Shown here one piece after another: positions 1-13,778 of a DNA stretch of 64,000 nt. The position numbers and the translations under genes were made by a program. Source of the stretch: Gonatopus flavifemur (lineage: Eukaryota > Arthropoda > Insecta > Hymenoptera > Dryinidae); contig JAFFJZ010000003.1 in NCBI GenBank assembly GCA_018340375.1, forward strand, positions 25,978,001 to 26,042,000, read 5' to 3'. Position 1 is the first letter of the stretch, and every line of letters starts with the position of its first letter. The notes beneath the pieces were generated by a model that did no database searches, was not told the DNA's origin, and saw only the letters and a list, made by a program, of their open reading frames with translations.

Positions 1-2639
1 GCTCCGCCGCGCGTCCCTACGATCGAATATATTTTTATCCTCATTTTTTCGGATAATATTCTCACGTATTTGTATTATGGGTTTGTTTATTAGCGTCACC
101 TTTCCAGCCCGGTATAGTATACGTGGACATATTGGATCGATCGATCGTGGTGTTATAATACATATTATTATACGTGAATTTCGATTCATCTGAAGATGAT
201 TTTTATCATTTGTTATTTTTGTTTTGGATGCATGGAATAATTAATTCTTACAAATCTCTCGATTTCGTACGATAATTCTGTTATTCGTTTTGAATTTAAT
301 TTCTAATGTCCCTCAATGAAAATATCTTAGAATGTCATGGAATGAATAGTGAACGAGCAATCTTGTACGTCGAAGGTTGGTGACGTAATAAAACTACGAC
401 GATTAAAGAAGCGAAAGAGAAAAAAAATGAGAGAATAACAGTTGGAGGAAGAATGATGAAAGATAAAAATCGAATCCATATTGAACTATACAGTGGAATT
501 ACAACCGTGAAATTTACAGGCGGAGTTGAACAATATTTTGAAAAAGTACAATCATAATTCTCTTTGAACGAGCAATTTTATATGGGAAAATTTGTTACAT
601 GTTTTGTACATAAATCATCGGATATGGCTGGTATACATCGACGCAAATAGGCTCAGTCGATGCGGCTAAAATTTATGAACAATGTGATCATCTAAAATCC
701 AATTTTTCATTCTGAGTTTCGAAACATTGAAGACTGATGGGTTGAATCATCAGATCAATTGATTTTTCAAATTCTTCAATCAAATTTTCTTCAAATAAAT
801 TATACAAAAATTTGTTTAGAATAAATACAAACGCAATTCGATTTTTAGAATGATATTCTATTTTTCCAAGCAGAAGTAATTGGATTCTCACGGAATCATG
901 CCAAATATTCATTCTTTGGCATGCCTTCCGTTGGATTCCAAAGGAGGGAAGTATCGCGCGTAGGGATCATTTTGAAAAATATGATCTTGATTTCATTTCG
1001 CTGCGAAATTGCTTTTGCTCTCAAGGGAACTTTAGCATCAGAAGGAGCCACTCAAATTTTGCGCCAACTGTTTTCATATAAATGAAACGTCGTGAATTGT
1101 GAACCTGAAAAGGCGCATCGTTGATTTTCTAACGATTACTCGAATATTTATAATGAAAATGATGAATTTCATTGACGTTTGAAGGTTAGAATTAAAACAT
1201 TTCATTTTATAGCAACTACAAAATGATTAGACAGTGTTCTTTGAAATCAATCTTCCGGAATTTATTGAATAAATATCCACGTGGTGAAATTTCAAATCAG
1301 AACACTTGTAAATAGAAAATAGGAGTGAAGGAATACAAGCATGGCACTTGCAAAACAGTTGAGAATATTATAATTGTTGTATATATTACTGCAAGCTGAG
1401 TGTGGTACGTACATCACAACAGTTGTAATTGCCACATTTGAATAAGTACTCACGTCAGAAAAAAAAAGCAAAAGACTGAATGAAATTACGTAAAATTTGA
1501 ATACACGATACATACACATCGTGTCACGTGAATATATAGGTGCATTTAATTTGTATGAAATATAATATCGTTAGAATGCCGTAGATAGCTGGTAATTGTA
1601 TTTAATGAATTTTCATATGACTATGCGAATGAAATATTTTCATGTAATTAGATGATTATATAAAAACAAAGTTTATTGTTCTTACATCCTTATTTGGTTT
1701 CATCAATAATTATATCTTGGAGGAAATTTTCGAATTTTTCTACATCTGAATTGTTTGGAAGGAAATAATACGATATGGTATAAATTCAATTCAACGAGGA
1801 GAGATTTTGTATAGTTGACTAAAACACATATAGAAAAAATATCTGTTTGCGTATTATCGATATTGATGCTCTTGGTACTCGATCGGTCGCAAAGCATATT
1901 AAACTACGTAACCATTCCCAAGAGGGATCAACTTATACCGCAGAAGTTTCATAATACTCGATAATGTATTTTTATATTAGAAATAAGAACGATCGATAAT
2001 TTCTGCTGTAAATTTTCTTATTTCATGACGTGTCTCGATGTACGTATTTATATTTTAAATGGAATATATCATCTTAAAAAATCGCATGTTCTTCTTCTTC
2101 TTCTTCTTCTGGTCTTTTCATTTGAAGTATCATATTGTTTTTTCATCAGCAACATTTGAAATTTATAGTTCCTCTTTTGTAAAATATTTCCATTTAGCTA
2201 TTTTCCTGAAATTTCTTTTAATTCAAAGTAACTCGTTTCTTCTCACGATCTGGTCCTTCATCTGGTGTTTTTTCAGTTCTAATTACACCGAATTTTTTTG
2301 ATTTGTGTATAGATTAGATTTTGTAGTGCATGTTTGAGGTATGTTAACTCTCCACATACTACCCAGAGTTTTGATTAGAAGAAACAATGACATTTTTGAA
2401 CATTTAAAAAACTTCCGGTATATCCTTTTAACTTTCTGAAGCAAGTTTTTGAGGTGATAATATTAGAAGAGTAAGTATCTGTATTCTTCTCACACTTCTG
2501 CTGTATTATTCTACAAATTAATTCCATATCATTTAATTTGTATATAAATTATATGCATTTCTTATATGACAGGGAGTGGAAAGTTTCTAATAATCTGTCA
2601 TAAGATAACACAAATGTTTAATCGAAATACTATCATGAA
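1..2639. other. Non-coding AT-rich stretch, no gene seen
   Basis: Only short open frames occur, on both strands, and none has a recognisable domain or a codon use distinct from the background. The first 25 bases are GC-rich, so something may continue beyond the left edge. Apart from the CTT microsatellite listed separately, I see no repeat with defined ends. Confidence 0.5.
2090..2110 (+). repeat. (CTT)n microsatellite
   Basis: About seven CTT/TTC units in a row, inside a pyrimidine-rich stretch. It generates a phenylalanine/serine-rich open frame that is not a gene. Confidence 0.85.
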
Positions 2640-2814
2640 CTGGGGTTACTTTGTGACAAACGTTGTGGACTCTGAATCGTCTCCTATGCGCTTTTTGACT
2701 CTTCTAATCGGATTTCTATCATTCCCTTTTCCCAAGGAAAATCTATCCTTGAACAATTATGAAACTAAATATATGCGAATGAACGTGGAAATACATGTCA
2801 CAAAGTAACCCCTG
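2640..2814. mobile_element. 175-bp MITE with GGGGTTACTTTGTGACA ends
   Basis: The two ends are exact inverted copies of GGGGTTACTTTGTGACA (17 bp), extended on both sides by imperfect matches (CTGGGG on the left, CAGGGG read inward from the right; interior match GGAC/CCAC). A perfect 17-bp match 170 bp away in inverse orientation is far above chance. The CAGGGG start is compatible with the hAT superfamily, but the flanking 8-mers (ATCATGAA and TAGTCCTG) do not match, so the superfamily is left open. The interior has no coding capacity. Confidence 0.7.
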
Positions 2815-5800
2815 TAGTCCTGAGTAACCTCAGTTTACGGTAGTCGATCTTCCACTTCTTTGAGTTAATTTTCTTCATTGTATCTCTTCTGTCTCCGAAG
2901 TCAATTCATCATCTTTGAATAATCTTTCGAAGGAACAATACGTGAAAATCCAAGTTTCAATATAATAATACTAAAGCAATTTATTCTATAAAAACTATGG
3001 AGTGAATATTAAATTATCTAATTTACATTAATAATTGAAACATGAATAATACACGACATGATTCTTATTGAATTCTCGAAGATTTGTTAGTTCACATTTT
3101 GAATAATTATACAAAGTTCCTCACTTTCTAGAAATGTGTATAATTATGGATTCATGAGTACAATTCAATAGAATGCAATTCTACTTGCAACTATCTACAT
3201 ATGAACAGTATTGCTTGATAAGCAGAATTCTCTCCTTCTCCCCTACACTATTATTCCCATCCGTGAGTAATACCTATGTCTGTAGATGAACAATTGTGTT
3301 ATCAACGCTGCCCTTGCGATTATCCAGGTTACTAAGTAACAAGAAGAGTAATAGAATGACGAGATCCATCCATCTGTGCAGATACATTTTACTTTTCAAG
3401 TACAATTATTATCAATATCAATCACATAATTTTTCAATCTTTGAATTGAAGAAATACGATTTGTGCAACCATTTGAAATGTAGATGTATTAAGATGGATC
3501 TAAGGGATTTCAATTTGACGAGATTGCTCCACTCGAATGAACAATAATGAAACATCACAAAGTATTGAATCCGTGAGAGTGGTGTATACCTACATTCTGT
3601 GAGTTTCAAACGGTGCATCCATTATTCACGCATAAACGAATTTTTCGAACAAAGTTTCCATAGAGGAGCCGAGAAATTTAAATATCAGTCAACTGAATTC
3701 AAACGTCGGGTTCCGTATCTCTTTCTCTCGTCGAGCGAAGACTCCAAGGGAATTGGTAATTAGTGCGTTTCTTTGTTCCGGTGAAACAAAGACACGATAC
3801 ACATCCTCTTCTCTCGTTCAATGCGTCAGCTCATGTATATTGAAATGACAATAAGTTCTAGGTGAATTGGAAGTATCTTTGATCACTTTTATGTTCTCAA
3901 CATCAATATGGTGATTCACAGAATTTATTGTGCTTCAATCAATGACATTTTTTTGTATATATTGTCGTTCTTTTATATTTAAATCAATATACTTTCTTAA
4001 ACTTCCATATAATCGTTCAAATTCTTAAAACTCATTGAATTTTATATGAAATTGGTTGAGCTAAATTTTTCAATTTCATGTATATTTGATTCCTATTTTG
4101 TGTCATTGTGTTTCCTAATCATTTTTAATCCATGTTTTCTTGTCGAAATTTGTAAAAATTGATCCTCAGTCTGATCAAAGTCTAGAAAAAGTGTGTAATA
4201 TAATGTGAAATAACAAGGAAAATAATGAGTTGAGTTGAGAAGCAAGTGAGTAGAAAAAGGCGAATATGGTCAGACTCGTGTGTTATAATCGTAATTGATA
4301 TTTCTTTCCAAACGGAATATATTCTGCACAATGGATCACGTTTCGATGAAGATGATTATGAGAATTTAATCTCCGCAAGGATAATAATAGTTTGCAATGA
4401 AAATATTCATGGGTGGTCCCAATGTAACACTGATTTTATTCCCTCGAAAAAGTAATTTTTGTGGACAAATATAATACTGGAATCAAATATTCATGTATCA
4501 AATTCTCTTGGATGTATTTTAGAGATTGAATTGGAAAAAAAAGCTACATAGAATATACCCCGGAGGTTATTCCCGCGCCGAGCTATCTGTATCCTTCTAC
4601 TTTTCCATTCGCTCAAAAGGGAGATAGTGAAATGTGATAAAAAAAAAGGTATAGCGAGGTAACAGCAAGACGATATCCTTGAGTTGACTCTTGGAAGATC
4701 ATTGAATCATCCGTTACAAGGAGAATATCATTTTCCTAAGAAATATTATCAAATATTCCTTCGGAAGAGATTTTAATCGATTCGAAATATGTTTTCATGC
4801 GAAGGAGGAATCAGTGATTCTCGTTTTTGTCTCTCCACGGCGAGCATATGAATTCGAAATAATCACACGAAACGATTTGATATTTCCATGAAGAAACAAT
4901 ATCAGAGAACGTGCCTCTTTCATATGTGGAGCACACTTTCCGTTATTAAGTTAGGCAGGGCACTAAGTGCGAATGGAGAAGTTAAGTACACCTTCGAAAG
5001 TTGTGGTTGATAGACCAAAGGGGAGGATGCCAGTGAAATAATTTGAAGTGAGAGCGGAAAGATAATATTACATTTGATCTCCGTAGGGAAGTAGAATGTA
5101 AAGGATAACAATTGTGGTGAAGGAATTCGTAACAGAGGAGAATAGAGAACATTGGGAAATGCGGGTATGAGCTGATAAATTCCCTACCCTACAGGTCGAG
5201 TAGTAGACTGTAATATATTCGGTGAATGTCAATATGTGTGATGTGTTGTTGAAAAATATCTCATCAAAAATTAAATCTCGTAATTACATGAAAAGGGAGA
5301 AATATTTCTCAGAAATGAATAGGACGAATTAAGAAAAAAAATTCTTGCGATGCATTAATTAAGATTATACCACATGCTTCTGAAAACTGTGGACTTTATA
5401 TGACAGAGCTGCACTTTGTTCACCTATTCATTTTCTTTTGGATGTAACATCGAAAGAGAGAGTATTAATCGCTTATAGTAATTATTTGTAAAGACATCTT
5501 CTCTATTCGTACTCACGTGAGTATGACGTATCCTTGTTTCTAATTATATTCCAAAGTATGTGTTTATAACATGTTCAGACGCATAAGGATAACCAGACTG
5601 TGAATGTAACGTGTCAAAGCAAAAAGTCTTGAAATTACGTATCCGGAATGTATAGTGCTTTCAGTGTACTTTGTGATGTGATATATCGAAGGTGAGGTAG
5701 AAGAGTTTGCTAATGGTTGTAAAACATTTAATGCATTTTCCCCTAACCGCATTTAGAAAAGACAAAAATAAGTAAAAAGTTGAACTTATACGTAACAAAC

Positions 5801-8358
5801 TTGGAAATTCGTATGCAACAAAAAGTTGAATTATTAATGTTCTTCTCAAAATTCATCAACGAATGATTCAATGTGTGGTATAAAATTCAGAACATCTCCT
5901 TTGCTTCTGACAATAATTATCAAAATCCAACAGCAAGATAATGCTTTTCATGGTTGATTCTTTCCCAAGAAGTTCTCATTGTAAATTCACAGTTACGAAT
6001 GTTCAAGATGGATTTGTTCCTCACATTTATTCTTTTTACACCAACGATAAGTAGAATGATATCAATTCACCTGAATTCATTAACAAGGGCATTCAGGGAA
6101 TTCTAAAACAGTTTTACTAAAAGGCACACGAAAGAACACAAAAATACACGTTTATATCATTACATATGACGTTCATCCGCTTTATTCGTTCTTTTCTCTT
6201 TATCCATGAAAGATTTGCATACGATAGGTGCAAAATGAATTCATGCATACATACACACATATATACATACATACATACATAGAGAAGATACATGCATAAT
6301 GTCATTTGAACATGCGGAGGCACGCGCTACACAACCGTTGTTCCTTCGATATCGCGCACTGCTATGCTTTTCCCTTATTTTCCTTACATCACGCAAAAAG
6401 GATAGGTTCGCTATCGCGAAAAGGACGTGGTCTGTTTAAAGATCGAGTCGCGGGAATAATAATGTTCCGAGATGATAACGATAAGACAAACACTTTCTTA
6501 CCAAAATACGGAACATGATACAATTTCATTATTGCTTTTCAATCAACAAAGAGAAAAAAGGAAGCGAGAGGGGACAATTTTCTCAAGGTAATTGAAATTA
6601 AATTTGCAACATTGATACGAAACTTCACGATCGAGTTGATTCCGATATTGGCAAAGCGAAGACAAGTTTGTGAGACAAAAAATGACCTGGAAAAATAATT
6701 TCTTCCGTATAAATCGGATTGCTCTTTTTCTCCGATATCAATTTAATATCATGATGTACAGAGCTGATGCATCTAGGAAAAGATCTGTCTCTTGCATCGA
6801 ATCGAATACTACGTACTTTACGTTCCGATCACTGGCGAAAGTTTCTCAGATACACAAGAGTTTACTCTAACCATTTTCTATTTTACCATTGGAATAATTC
6901 ATACCTTGATCAAATTAATTACACAAGTGGATTGAATCATTTAGTTTTGAGATGAGAATGATTGATAAAAATATTTTCTAATTGAATGTGTTCGATGCAC
7001 CACGTGGCGCTATAAAAGATTCATTGAATTCTGGAAAAGAATTGTACATATTCATCTCGGTGAAATGAATATCCCAGGAATACGAGATGAAAATTTTAAT
7101 GTATAGTCATTTACGGTTCGTTAAACTGTTGAAAAGCAGGTGCCGTAATAATGAAGCCCTATATATATATCGGTTAATCAACCGTTTCAATCGATTTTTT
7201 ATGAGTCAATTTAATTGGTTAACAGGGAGCATAGGGATCGCTAGAGTTGCGTAAGGATACATTGAAAAATGAGGGAAATAAATGTATACAGTGGTAAAAT
7301 ATAACCACGCTTCATTAATCCACGATCAATTAATAATTAGTCTCAATTACATAGCCCGATGATCTTCTTTGTACCCCCCGTAACGCGCTCTTGTATTGTG
7401 CCGAGTACGAATGTGTCTAAAAGGCGAGGTGGAAGAAAGTTTAAAGCCTCGAGTTCCTGAATTTCATTGAATTAAAGTGAAGCCGCTATACAACTTATAT
7501 CTATAAATTACTGCAAACACTTGCATAGTTGCTGAACTGTTGAACTTCTCGAGAGTTTCCTCGTTCTAAAAGGTCGACTCTAATGCATTATTGCTTGTTT
7601 CTTCGTCATTGTATCGCATTGGATTAAGGGTCATAATAAATTTATTCAACTTCGTATTTTGAAATTCTCTCGTTTCTTGTATTTCAACACAAATTCCATT
7701 GTTGTTCGAGTCACGAAGAATGCTGTTATTTGTTGTTCCGTACCGAGAAAATGTAACATCGGATATTCCAAAAGAGGATTTTCAATGCACAACCAAAGGA
7801 AGGTTTTTTTTTCAAATATAATATTGAGAATGGATGTCGTATAACCATACACAACATATCCAGGCGGTTTTATTTCAGAAATCATGCACCAAGTCATAAA
7901 CTGAGATGGGTTCGGGTTCGTTCGTTTGTTCGCTTTGGGAATCGATGTCTATGATTAAAAAACAATTCACGCGGAACTATCTGAAATTTATATCTGGGGT
8001 ATGGGAGGTTTCTGGTGGTTGGTTAGATTGATCAAATAGATGAAAGCTGTATTTGTGTGGTACTTTTATCGTTACTCGGACTAAAAATTCGATGATTGGT
8101 CTATTTTAAATTCATTCTCGGTATCAGATACTGACGCGAAATGTGATTTGTTTTCAACAAAGTTTTATGCGTCGTTGAAATCTCAATGGTACTTCAAGTT
8201 GTATAATGGAAAATGAACTTAACATAGGGGTCGTCTGAAGTTTTAATTGTATTTGTTGAAATTACAATGTGAAACAAAATAATTTCCATTAAAAAGAATC
8301 AACGAGTCATCAGTTATTTGAAAAAACAAATCGGTATTCGATGTTTGGAGAATTAGAT
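2815..8358. other. 5.5-kb stretch without genes or defined elements
   Basis: AT-rich DNA with scattered stop codons in all frames. Besides the CATA/TA microsatellite at 6243-6280 I see no terminal repeats, tandem arrays or RNA-gene motifs. Slightly higher GC near 6300-6450 (CGCG, TCGCGA words) gives no coding or promoter signal that I can support. Confidence 0.45.
6243..6280 (+). repeat. (CATA)n/(TA)n microsatellite
   Basis: Mixed CATA, CACA and TATA units forming a compound simple repeat. Confidence 0.8.
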
Positions 8359-8762
8359 ACGGAGAAATATAGTCATTTCTGATAGAAAATCGGAGAACAT
8401 TTCTTAAAATCTGAGAATTTTCCTTGAGTTTGTAATAAAGATAAAATGGTTGCCATTTTTATCGAATTTTACTTGGGAAAGAACGGAAAACTACCGATAC
8501 TTGACGAATAATAGAAAAAAATATCAATTTTCTAAATGATAAAATTTAGAAATGTTGTTACTCACTTCATAAAATCTCATGTGCGACTTTCGAAAAATTC
8601 ATACTTCTTTCTATTGTTTGTTGAGTACCGATAATTTTTCATTCTTTTTTGAGTAAAATTCAACAGAAATATGAACCGTTTTATCTTCATTACGAATTTA
8701 AGAAATATTCTTCGATTTTCTATTAAAGATTACTATACTTTCGATCTGCATTTTTCTCCGTG
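8359..8762. mobile_element. Palindromic mariner-type MITE, older copy (family of 33,718-34,074)
   Basis: The whole segment folds back on itself. The left arm (CGGAGAAATATAGTC, then TAGAAAATCGGAGAACATTT) matches the reverse complement of the right arm (CACGGAGAAAAATGC, then TAGAAAATCGAAGAATATTT), and both arms later carry a near-identical AGATAAAACGGTT-type block. The same words occur in the element at 33,718-34,074, so the two are members of one family. The left end has lost the CA of CACGG. A TA precedes the left end, but no clean TA follows the right end. This copy is more diverged between its arms than the 33.7-kb copy. Confidence 0.65.
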
Positions 8763-9234
8763 TTGAATCACACAAATTAACGTTCAATATGAAGTTATTT
8801 TCATTGTTAAATAACAGTCTTTCAATGTAAGATCAGATTTCACTCTCAATTATCGTTGAGAATTATCTTAAATTTTTTGTGATGCTCTTATCGATTTAAT
8901 ATCTATATATTCTTAGGTAATCTCTCATGAATTCAAGAGATAATTCTCTGATTGATGTTATTTGTATGCTCAAATGAAATTTATGTGACATAATGCTGAT
9001 GGAACGCGTAATAATTTTTCATACTTTATATAGGATTATGAATCTCCAAGAGCGTTAAAAGGCATGGATATCTACTTTTCAGGGTCATTCGTTTTATCTC
9101 GATATCTCGTAGCTATAACTATCGTTATCCTCGATCCTGTTCAATTCAATCACCTTTCGAAAATGAATGAGCGTATACGAAGTGCATTCTACATGCATCT
9201 CTTCACATTTCCAAAAGGAATATTTTGCACACAG

Positions 9235-9265
<31 letters not shown>

Positions 9266-9669
9266 ATAATTCTTATTATATATTCTTTGCACTTTGAGAT
9301 TCGTGACGGTTTCTGAATGGATGGATTGTGTATTGTGGAGGAAGAAGGAGGAAAAGAAAGCCTTTTCTAAGACAGGTATTATAAGGGTACGATTTTCAAA
9401 GAAGAAGAAGAAAAAGGAACCCTAGAAGGAAAAAAGTGTGCCAACTTTCATTACTCGTGATTCATCTCTGGTAAATATGTACCTCCAATGCTATGATGGA
9501 TGCAAAATTATATCTATAGGTCTGTACCGGGTACGTATCTGTGATAAAAGGAGTTTATAAGAGGGAATCCGATATGAAATTTTAATGTATTTGACAAAAT
9601 ATGCGATGCATCAAAAATTTTCATAAATCATGTGATTTATCATCTTGGACCATGATTCTTTATGAAGTA
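8763..9669. other. Non-coding spacer with TA and GAA simple repeats
   Basis: AT-rich sequence containing the (TA)n at 9236-9269 and purine-rich GAA/GGA runs around 9340-9430. No gene or bounded element seen. Confidence 0.5.
9236..9269 (+). repeat. (TA)n microsatellite
   Basis: A TATG start followed by at least ten uninterrupted TA units. Confidence 0.9.
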
Positions 9670-10981
9670 CAGTAGACTCTCGATTTAAGCACTATCCGTA
9701 TCCTCGTTCTACTTGAGATGCGATCTTATGTAAGGAAAAAAACAAAGATGGAAATGGAAACACGGGCCACTACTCGCTCACTCCTGTTGCCGGAGATACC
9801 AGTGCTGGCAAATCTAGAGCGACCATTATGGGGCCAGTTGGATTGCCAGTACTGGCAATATAACATTCACCACCACGGTGGTAGCGATATTTGATGCGAG
9901 CCTGCTATGGTGAAACTCTGGCATTGCAACAGGATCAGTTGTTTTGCCAGAGCTGGATAAGAGATGAGAAGGAGTCGAAATTATATCATCCTATATCGAA
10001 ATACAAACCCAAACCAGTACTGGCACAGTACAGATAACCGGAGTTACCAGGAGTGATCATATTTCAAGTGAAAAGAAAAAAATACATTGAATTTGAACTT
10101 TGAAAACCTGAATGATTCATTGTTCTCAATATCGTCATCGGAGAAAGGCACTTTGGAAGTGATTTCTTGAAAGTTCACTGAGTGAGGATCGAACCCGGGT
10201 CCTGCGAGTGAGAAACTGAGTCTCTATCACATCAGCCGATCTCCAAGTTGACGACGAACCACTCAAATTACCATTCATTGTAATGGGATTAATGTGACAA
10301 TTAACCATAGATTCCGTAGTAGAATTAAGTCCCATCAATGCTGGCACATTGCCATCTCTCAAACATATTGAATGATCATACCAACTCTGGCTTAATGCTG
10401 GGAAGACTTCGTCTCGCTACAACAGCTGAATTGCCAAGATCGTGATTCTAACGTCAGTTGACTACCGATTCCATAGTCAGCCAGAGTCCAATCAATACTG
10501 CCACATTATCATCTATCGAAATATTGAATGCTAATACTAACTCTGGCTCAATACTGGCGCAGTATTGTCTCATCAAAGTAACCGTGTTCTTGGAAAGATC
10601 AGTGGAATCCCTCTCCACTGCCTATGTCGTATCAGAACAATGTTGCATCGATATTGGTGTCGTATCGTCTTTTTTTCGCATTTCACCATCCAACCACTCT
10701 GATTCGGTACTGACGCGGTTCCGTTTCTGTACGGTCTGGGTATTCTCTGAAGAGTATTAATTCGATACTGGCTCAAGACCGTATGACCACGTAAGCCCGT
10801 ACCGTCTGAAATCCGGCGAACATTTATCGCCAGTTGGAAAACTAGTAATGATTCAGAATGGGCACAGTTGTTTCTGCCGGAGTCTGGCAAATACAACTTT
10901 CCCAGTACCGTACCATTTGTCAACTATGGTTATTTCCACATGGGGGAGGGGGGGGGGGGTGCTTAAACCGAGAGTCTACCG
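9670..10981. mobile_element. 1.3-kb pogo/Tigger-like non-autonomous DNA transposon, copy A
   Basis: The left end CAGTAGACTCTCGATT... and the right end read inward, CGGTAGACTCTCGGTT..., match at 20 of 22 positions. Both are flanked by TA (9668-9669 and 10,982-10,983), the target of mariner/pogo elements; a CAGT...CTCGRTT terminus is typical of the pogo/Tigger group (family knowledge). The interior encodes no transposase. It is packed with variants of the 12-bp palindrome GCCAGTACTGGC, holds a tRNA-like segment on the minus strand (10,178-10,246), and has two diverged copies of a roughly 165-bp unit between about 10,310 and 10,560. A run of 12 G (10,948-10,959) abuts the right TIR. The core (about 9,745-10,475) recurs inverted at about 25,350-26,275. 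Confidence 0.85.
10178..10246 (-). repeat. tRNA-like segment inside copy A (SINE-type promoter remnant)
   Basis: On the minus strand this reads like the middle and 3' part of a tRNA. A GGCTGATGTGATAGAG stretch resembles an A box, then comes TTTCTCACTCGC, then CCCGGGTTCGATCCT, which contains a perfect B-box match (GGTTCGATCC) at about the right distance. There is no acceptor-stem pairing, so this is not a functional tRNA gene. It probably derives from a SINE head or a captured tRNA pseudogene. The same segment is present but decayed in copy B. Confidence 0.6.
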
Positions 10982-12948
10982 TATCTGATTTCTCATTCAT
11001 TGAATACAAAAAATACCATACGCTGTTTGCCTTATTGATACGTCAGTTATCGCATAACTTATTGGATTTATTTTGAATCAAAACAATTCTCAAATTTTGT
11101 TGTTTTTGTTGTTGAATATTTGATATGATTCTTCGCCAACAACTCCAGTGAAATATTCAATACCAACTCTTTTCAGCTGCCCAAGAGAACACAAATCTTC
11201 CAAGTTGAGTTTTTGTCCATTGTACGTGAATTCACGTTCATGGAAAGTTCAATGGACGTTGAATAGACCTCTATTAACCTTGGAACTTGGGGTAACTATA
11301 GTTAGTAGCTAAACTAAATCTAGTGAAACTAGTTGTAACAAAGAATTAAACATTTCAATCATGCATTCCTTCTGTTTTCTATAACATAATCCCATTCAAT
11401 CCCATCGATGAGGATTATTAATCGAATCCAACTGACATGTTTGATTATTCTGTGATGTAAATCTCTTGGGAGTTTAGGAATATGCAAATATTTCAAACTA
11501 GAAACTGTTACAATGTCTGACTAATTACGAAAATTACCACTGAACCGATTCTACTCCACATACTTCCTTTCACGTTGATGAGTAGTTCTCTCAAACTCAT
11601 GATTTCGAATATAAATAATGGATTAATTTATTCAAGAAATTTCCCTCTTGGAGAATAATGATGTGACTAAACGTACGATTCCATTAAATTTTCATCTGAT
11701 TTCATTTCTTTCTACATAATTTTTCCCTCCTTTTCCTTCACGAATTAATTCGATTAACCCATGTCCCTCAGGCACGATGGATATACTCATCACCTCCCTT
11801 GCTCGTTCGGTTCCTTGCTTTGTGGTTGGCTCTTCGAGGTATCGACAAAATCGATATTCTTCATCGATACTCCATTTAAAGTCATGACTTCGAGTTGAAT
11901 TATACGAAAGATGAAGAAAAATAAAAAGAGGGAGGGAGGGAGAGGCAAATTGTCACCAGGAAGATACTGCCCATCTGAGCCATCTGATCAGTGGCTTTAA
12001 TGAAACGTAGCTTCAGTTGAATTTTCTCAACTATATTTGTTCGAAATTTTTGTTAATTTTCGAAGTCGTTTTTTCTTGTCAGATAGATGAGTTTGAAATA
12101 TGCTATTGTGCAACGTAGATGAATTGAAAAAAAAAGTTGAAGAATCTGCCATGTTTTCTTCATATATGAATAAAAGAGTATAAAAGTTAATGCGTGGATT
12201 TTTTTTGTTCATTACACAATACATAGAGTGTTAGTTCTTTCACTTCCTTCAATAATTTTCCATAAACTGTCTGGACGATGAATTACTGATGATTAATTCA
12301 TTTCATCGTATCATTTCATAAAAAAGATGTAATACCGTTTTCAACTTGGTGTCTCATTTGACGCTCATTAATGCCCATGAATCACATCACGCAATGCTTT
12401 CTTTTATCCAGTGTTCCCTACCTTTCGTCTGTTATCGCATTATTTATGTGGTATGTGTTGGGAATTTCAATATAATATCACGCAAGGTTGTACCCCTCTG
12501 TGGCCGACTCGTAATTTATAGATGATTATTATCATTCGTTTCCACAAAGTTTTAAATTCGTCGGTCAATTTCGATGAAATGGGATAAAGAAAAACTTTTT
12601 TAATGAGCAGCTAGTATATAGTTGAATGAGTGATACGTGTTGTATGTTTTCCATGCATTTAGGAGTCATTTATTTGGAAGGATTATCGATTATCTCAGAT
12701 ATCTAAACATTCACTCTATCGATAAATTTTACTTCAAAGTATTTATATCAGGAGTGTAATATGTACCATCTGATTTGGAGAATGATAAAGTAAAATTCTA
12801 TTTTAAGAGAACACATAGAAATTCTGTGTCTTCCGCCAAAACTCAAGGATTCTTCTTCTCAAAAAAACTTGAATAACCAGCAAATAAACATTTTCAATTT
12901 TCACAAGAGTCAGACACATTGGAAGTCATGTATTCTTCTATTACCAGT

Positions 12949-12992
12949 AACCAACCCAGCAACCGAACAACCAACCAACTAACCAACCAACT
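12949..12992 (+). repeat. (CCAA)n-like simple repeat
   Basis: Repeated AACCAACC and CAACTAACC units, slightly degenerate. Confidence 0.75.
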
Positions 12993-13139
12993 CGTGCCTT
13001 ACGTGATCTTATTTCACGAGAAAATCATCTATTTTAAAGCTTGTCCCAGCTACAGACTATGGGTTGTGAAAACTTTTACTTCTTTGTGAATTTCTCGATT
13101 TTTCTGCGCTTCCTCGAACGCGATACATCGACGAAAATA

Positions 13140-13168
13140 GATATATATATATATGTGTGTATGTGTAG
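13140..13168 (+). repeat. (AT)n(GT)n microsatellite
   Basis: AT units grade into GTGTATGTG. An AAGG/AAAG purine run follows immediately. Confidence 0.8.
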
Positions 13169-13778
13169 AAGGAAGGAAAGAAAGAAAGAAAAAACTTTGC
13201 ACCGAGACTCAACTTGTGGATGTGAAGGTGTTTATTGAAAAGTTTTGGAAATGATGACTTCTTGGGCGAGTTGAGCAACCCGTATTTGAGAACGTTATTT
13301 CTTTCCCGCTATCCTTGTTAATTCAGAAGTTACAAATGTCATTTATTTTGTTTTTTCTTTTTATATTCTTTCATTTTATCTCAAGTCAACAAATACGGCT
13401 CAGCCAACCCCGAGATTCATTTGAAGTTGCATTACACCAACGAAGTGTGCAACCTATTTTTATCCCTTTGCGGCCTGGAACTCATTTGTTGAGGCGTGAA
13501 AAAGGTTTGAGCTCGTCCTACTCTTTTTAACCTCTCCAACTTCAGGAGTATAGTTTTATGCGTCATTTTCATTGATATTAAATACGAGGTGAGAATTTAT
13601 GTAGCGGGTTGAAATTATTTTCACTGTGAGTTAAGTCCACGAAGGAGGAACATGATATGATTTCCGAAATTAGTACTTGTTTATATTTTAGCTGTATATC
13701 CACTGTATCGATACTTTGGAGTGGGATTTTGTTCTGCGTTTGACTGAAAAGCAATGGATTAATTGTGGACATCTACAC

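Larger units (their letters stand above)
10984..13771. other. 2.8-kb stretch without genes; simple repeats only
   Basis: AT-rich non-coding DNA. It contains a GGGA-rich run (11,927-11,945), a CCAA/CAAC-rich simple repeat (about 12,949-12,992), an AT/GT microsatellite (13,140-13,168) and a 14-bp palindrome ACGTGAATTCACGT near 11,225. Open frames are short and look like background. Confidence 0.5.

Noticed and set aside
10178..10246. Functional tRNA gene on the minus strand
   Set aside because: Good B box but no acceptor-stem pairing or credible anticodon arm, and it lies inside a repeat that is present twice. Treated as tRNA-derived.
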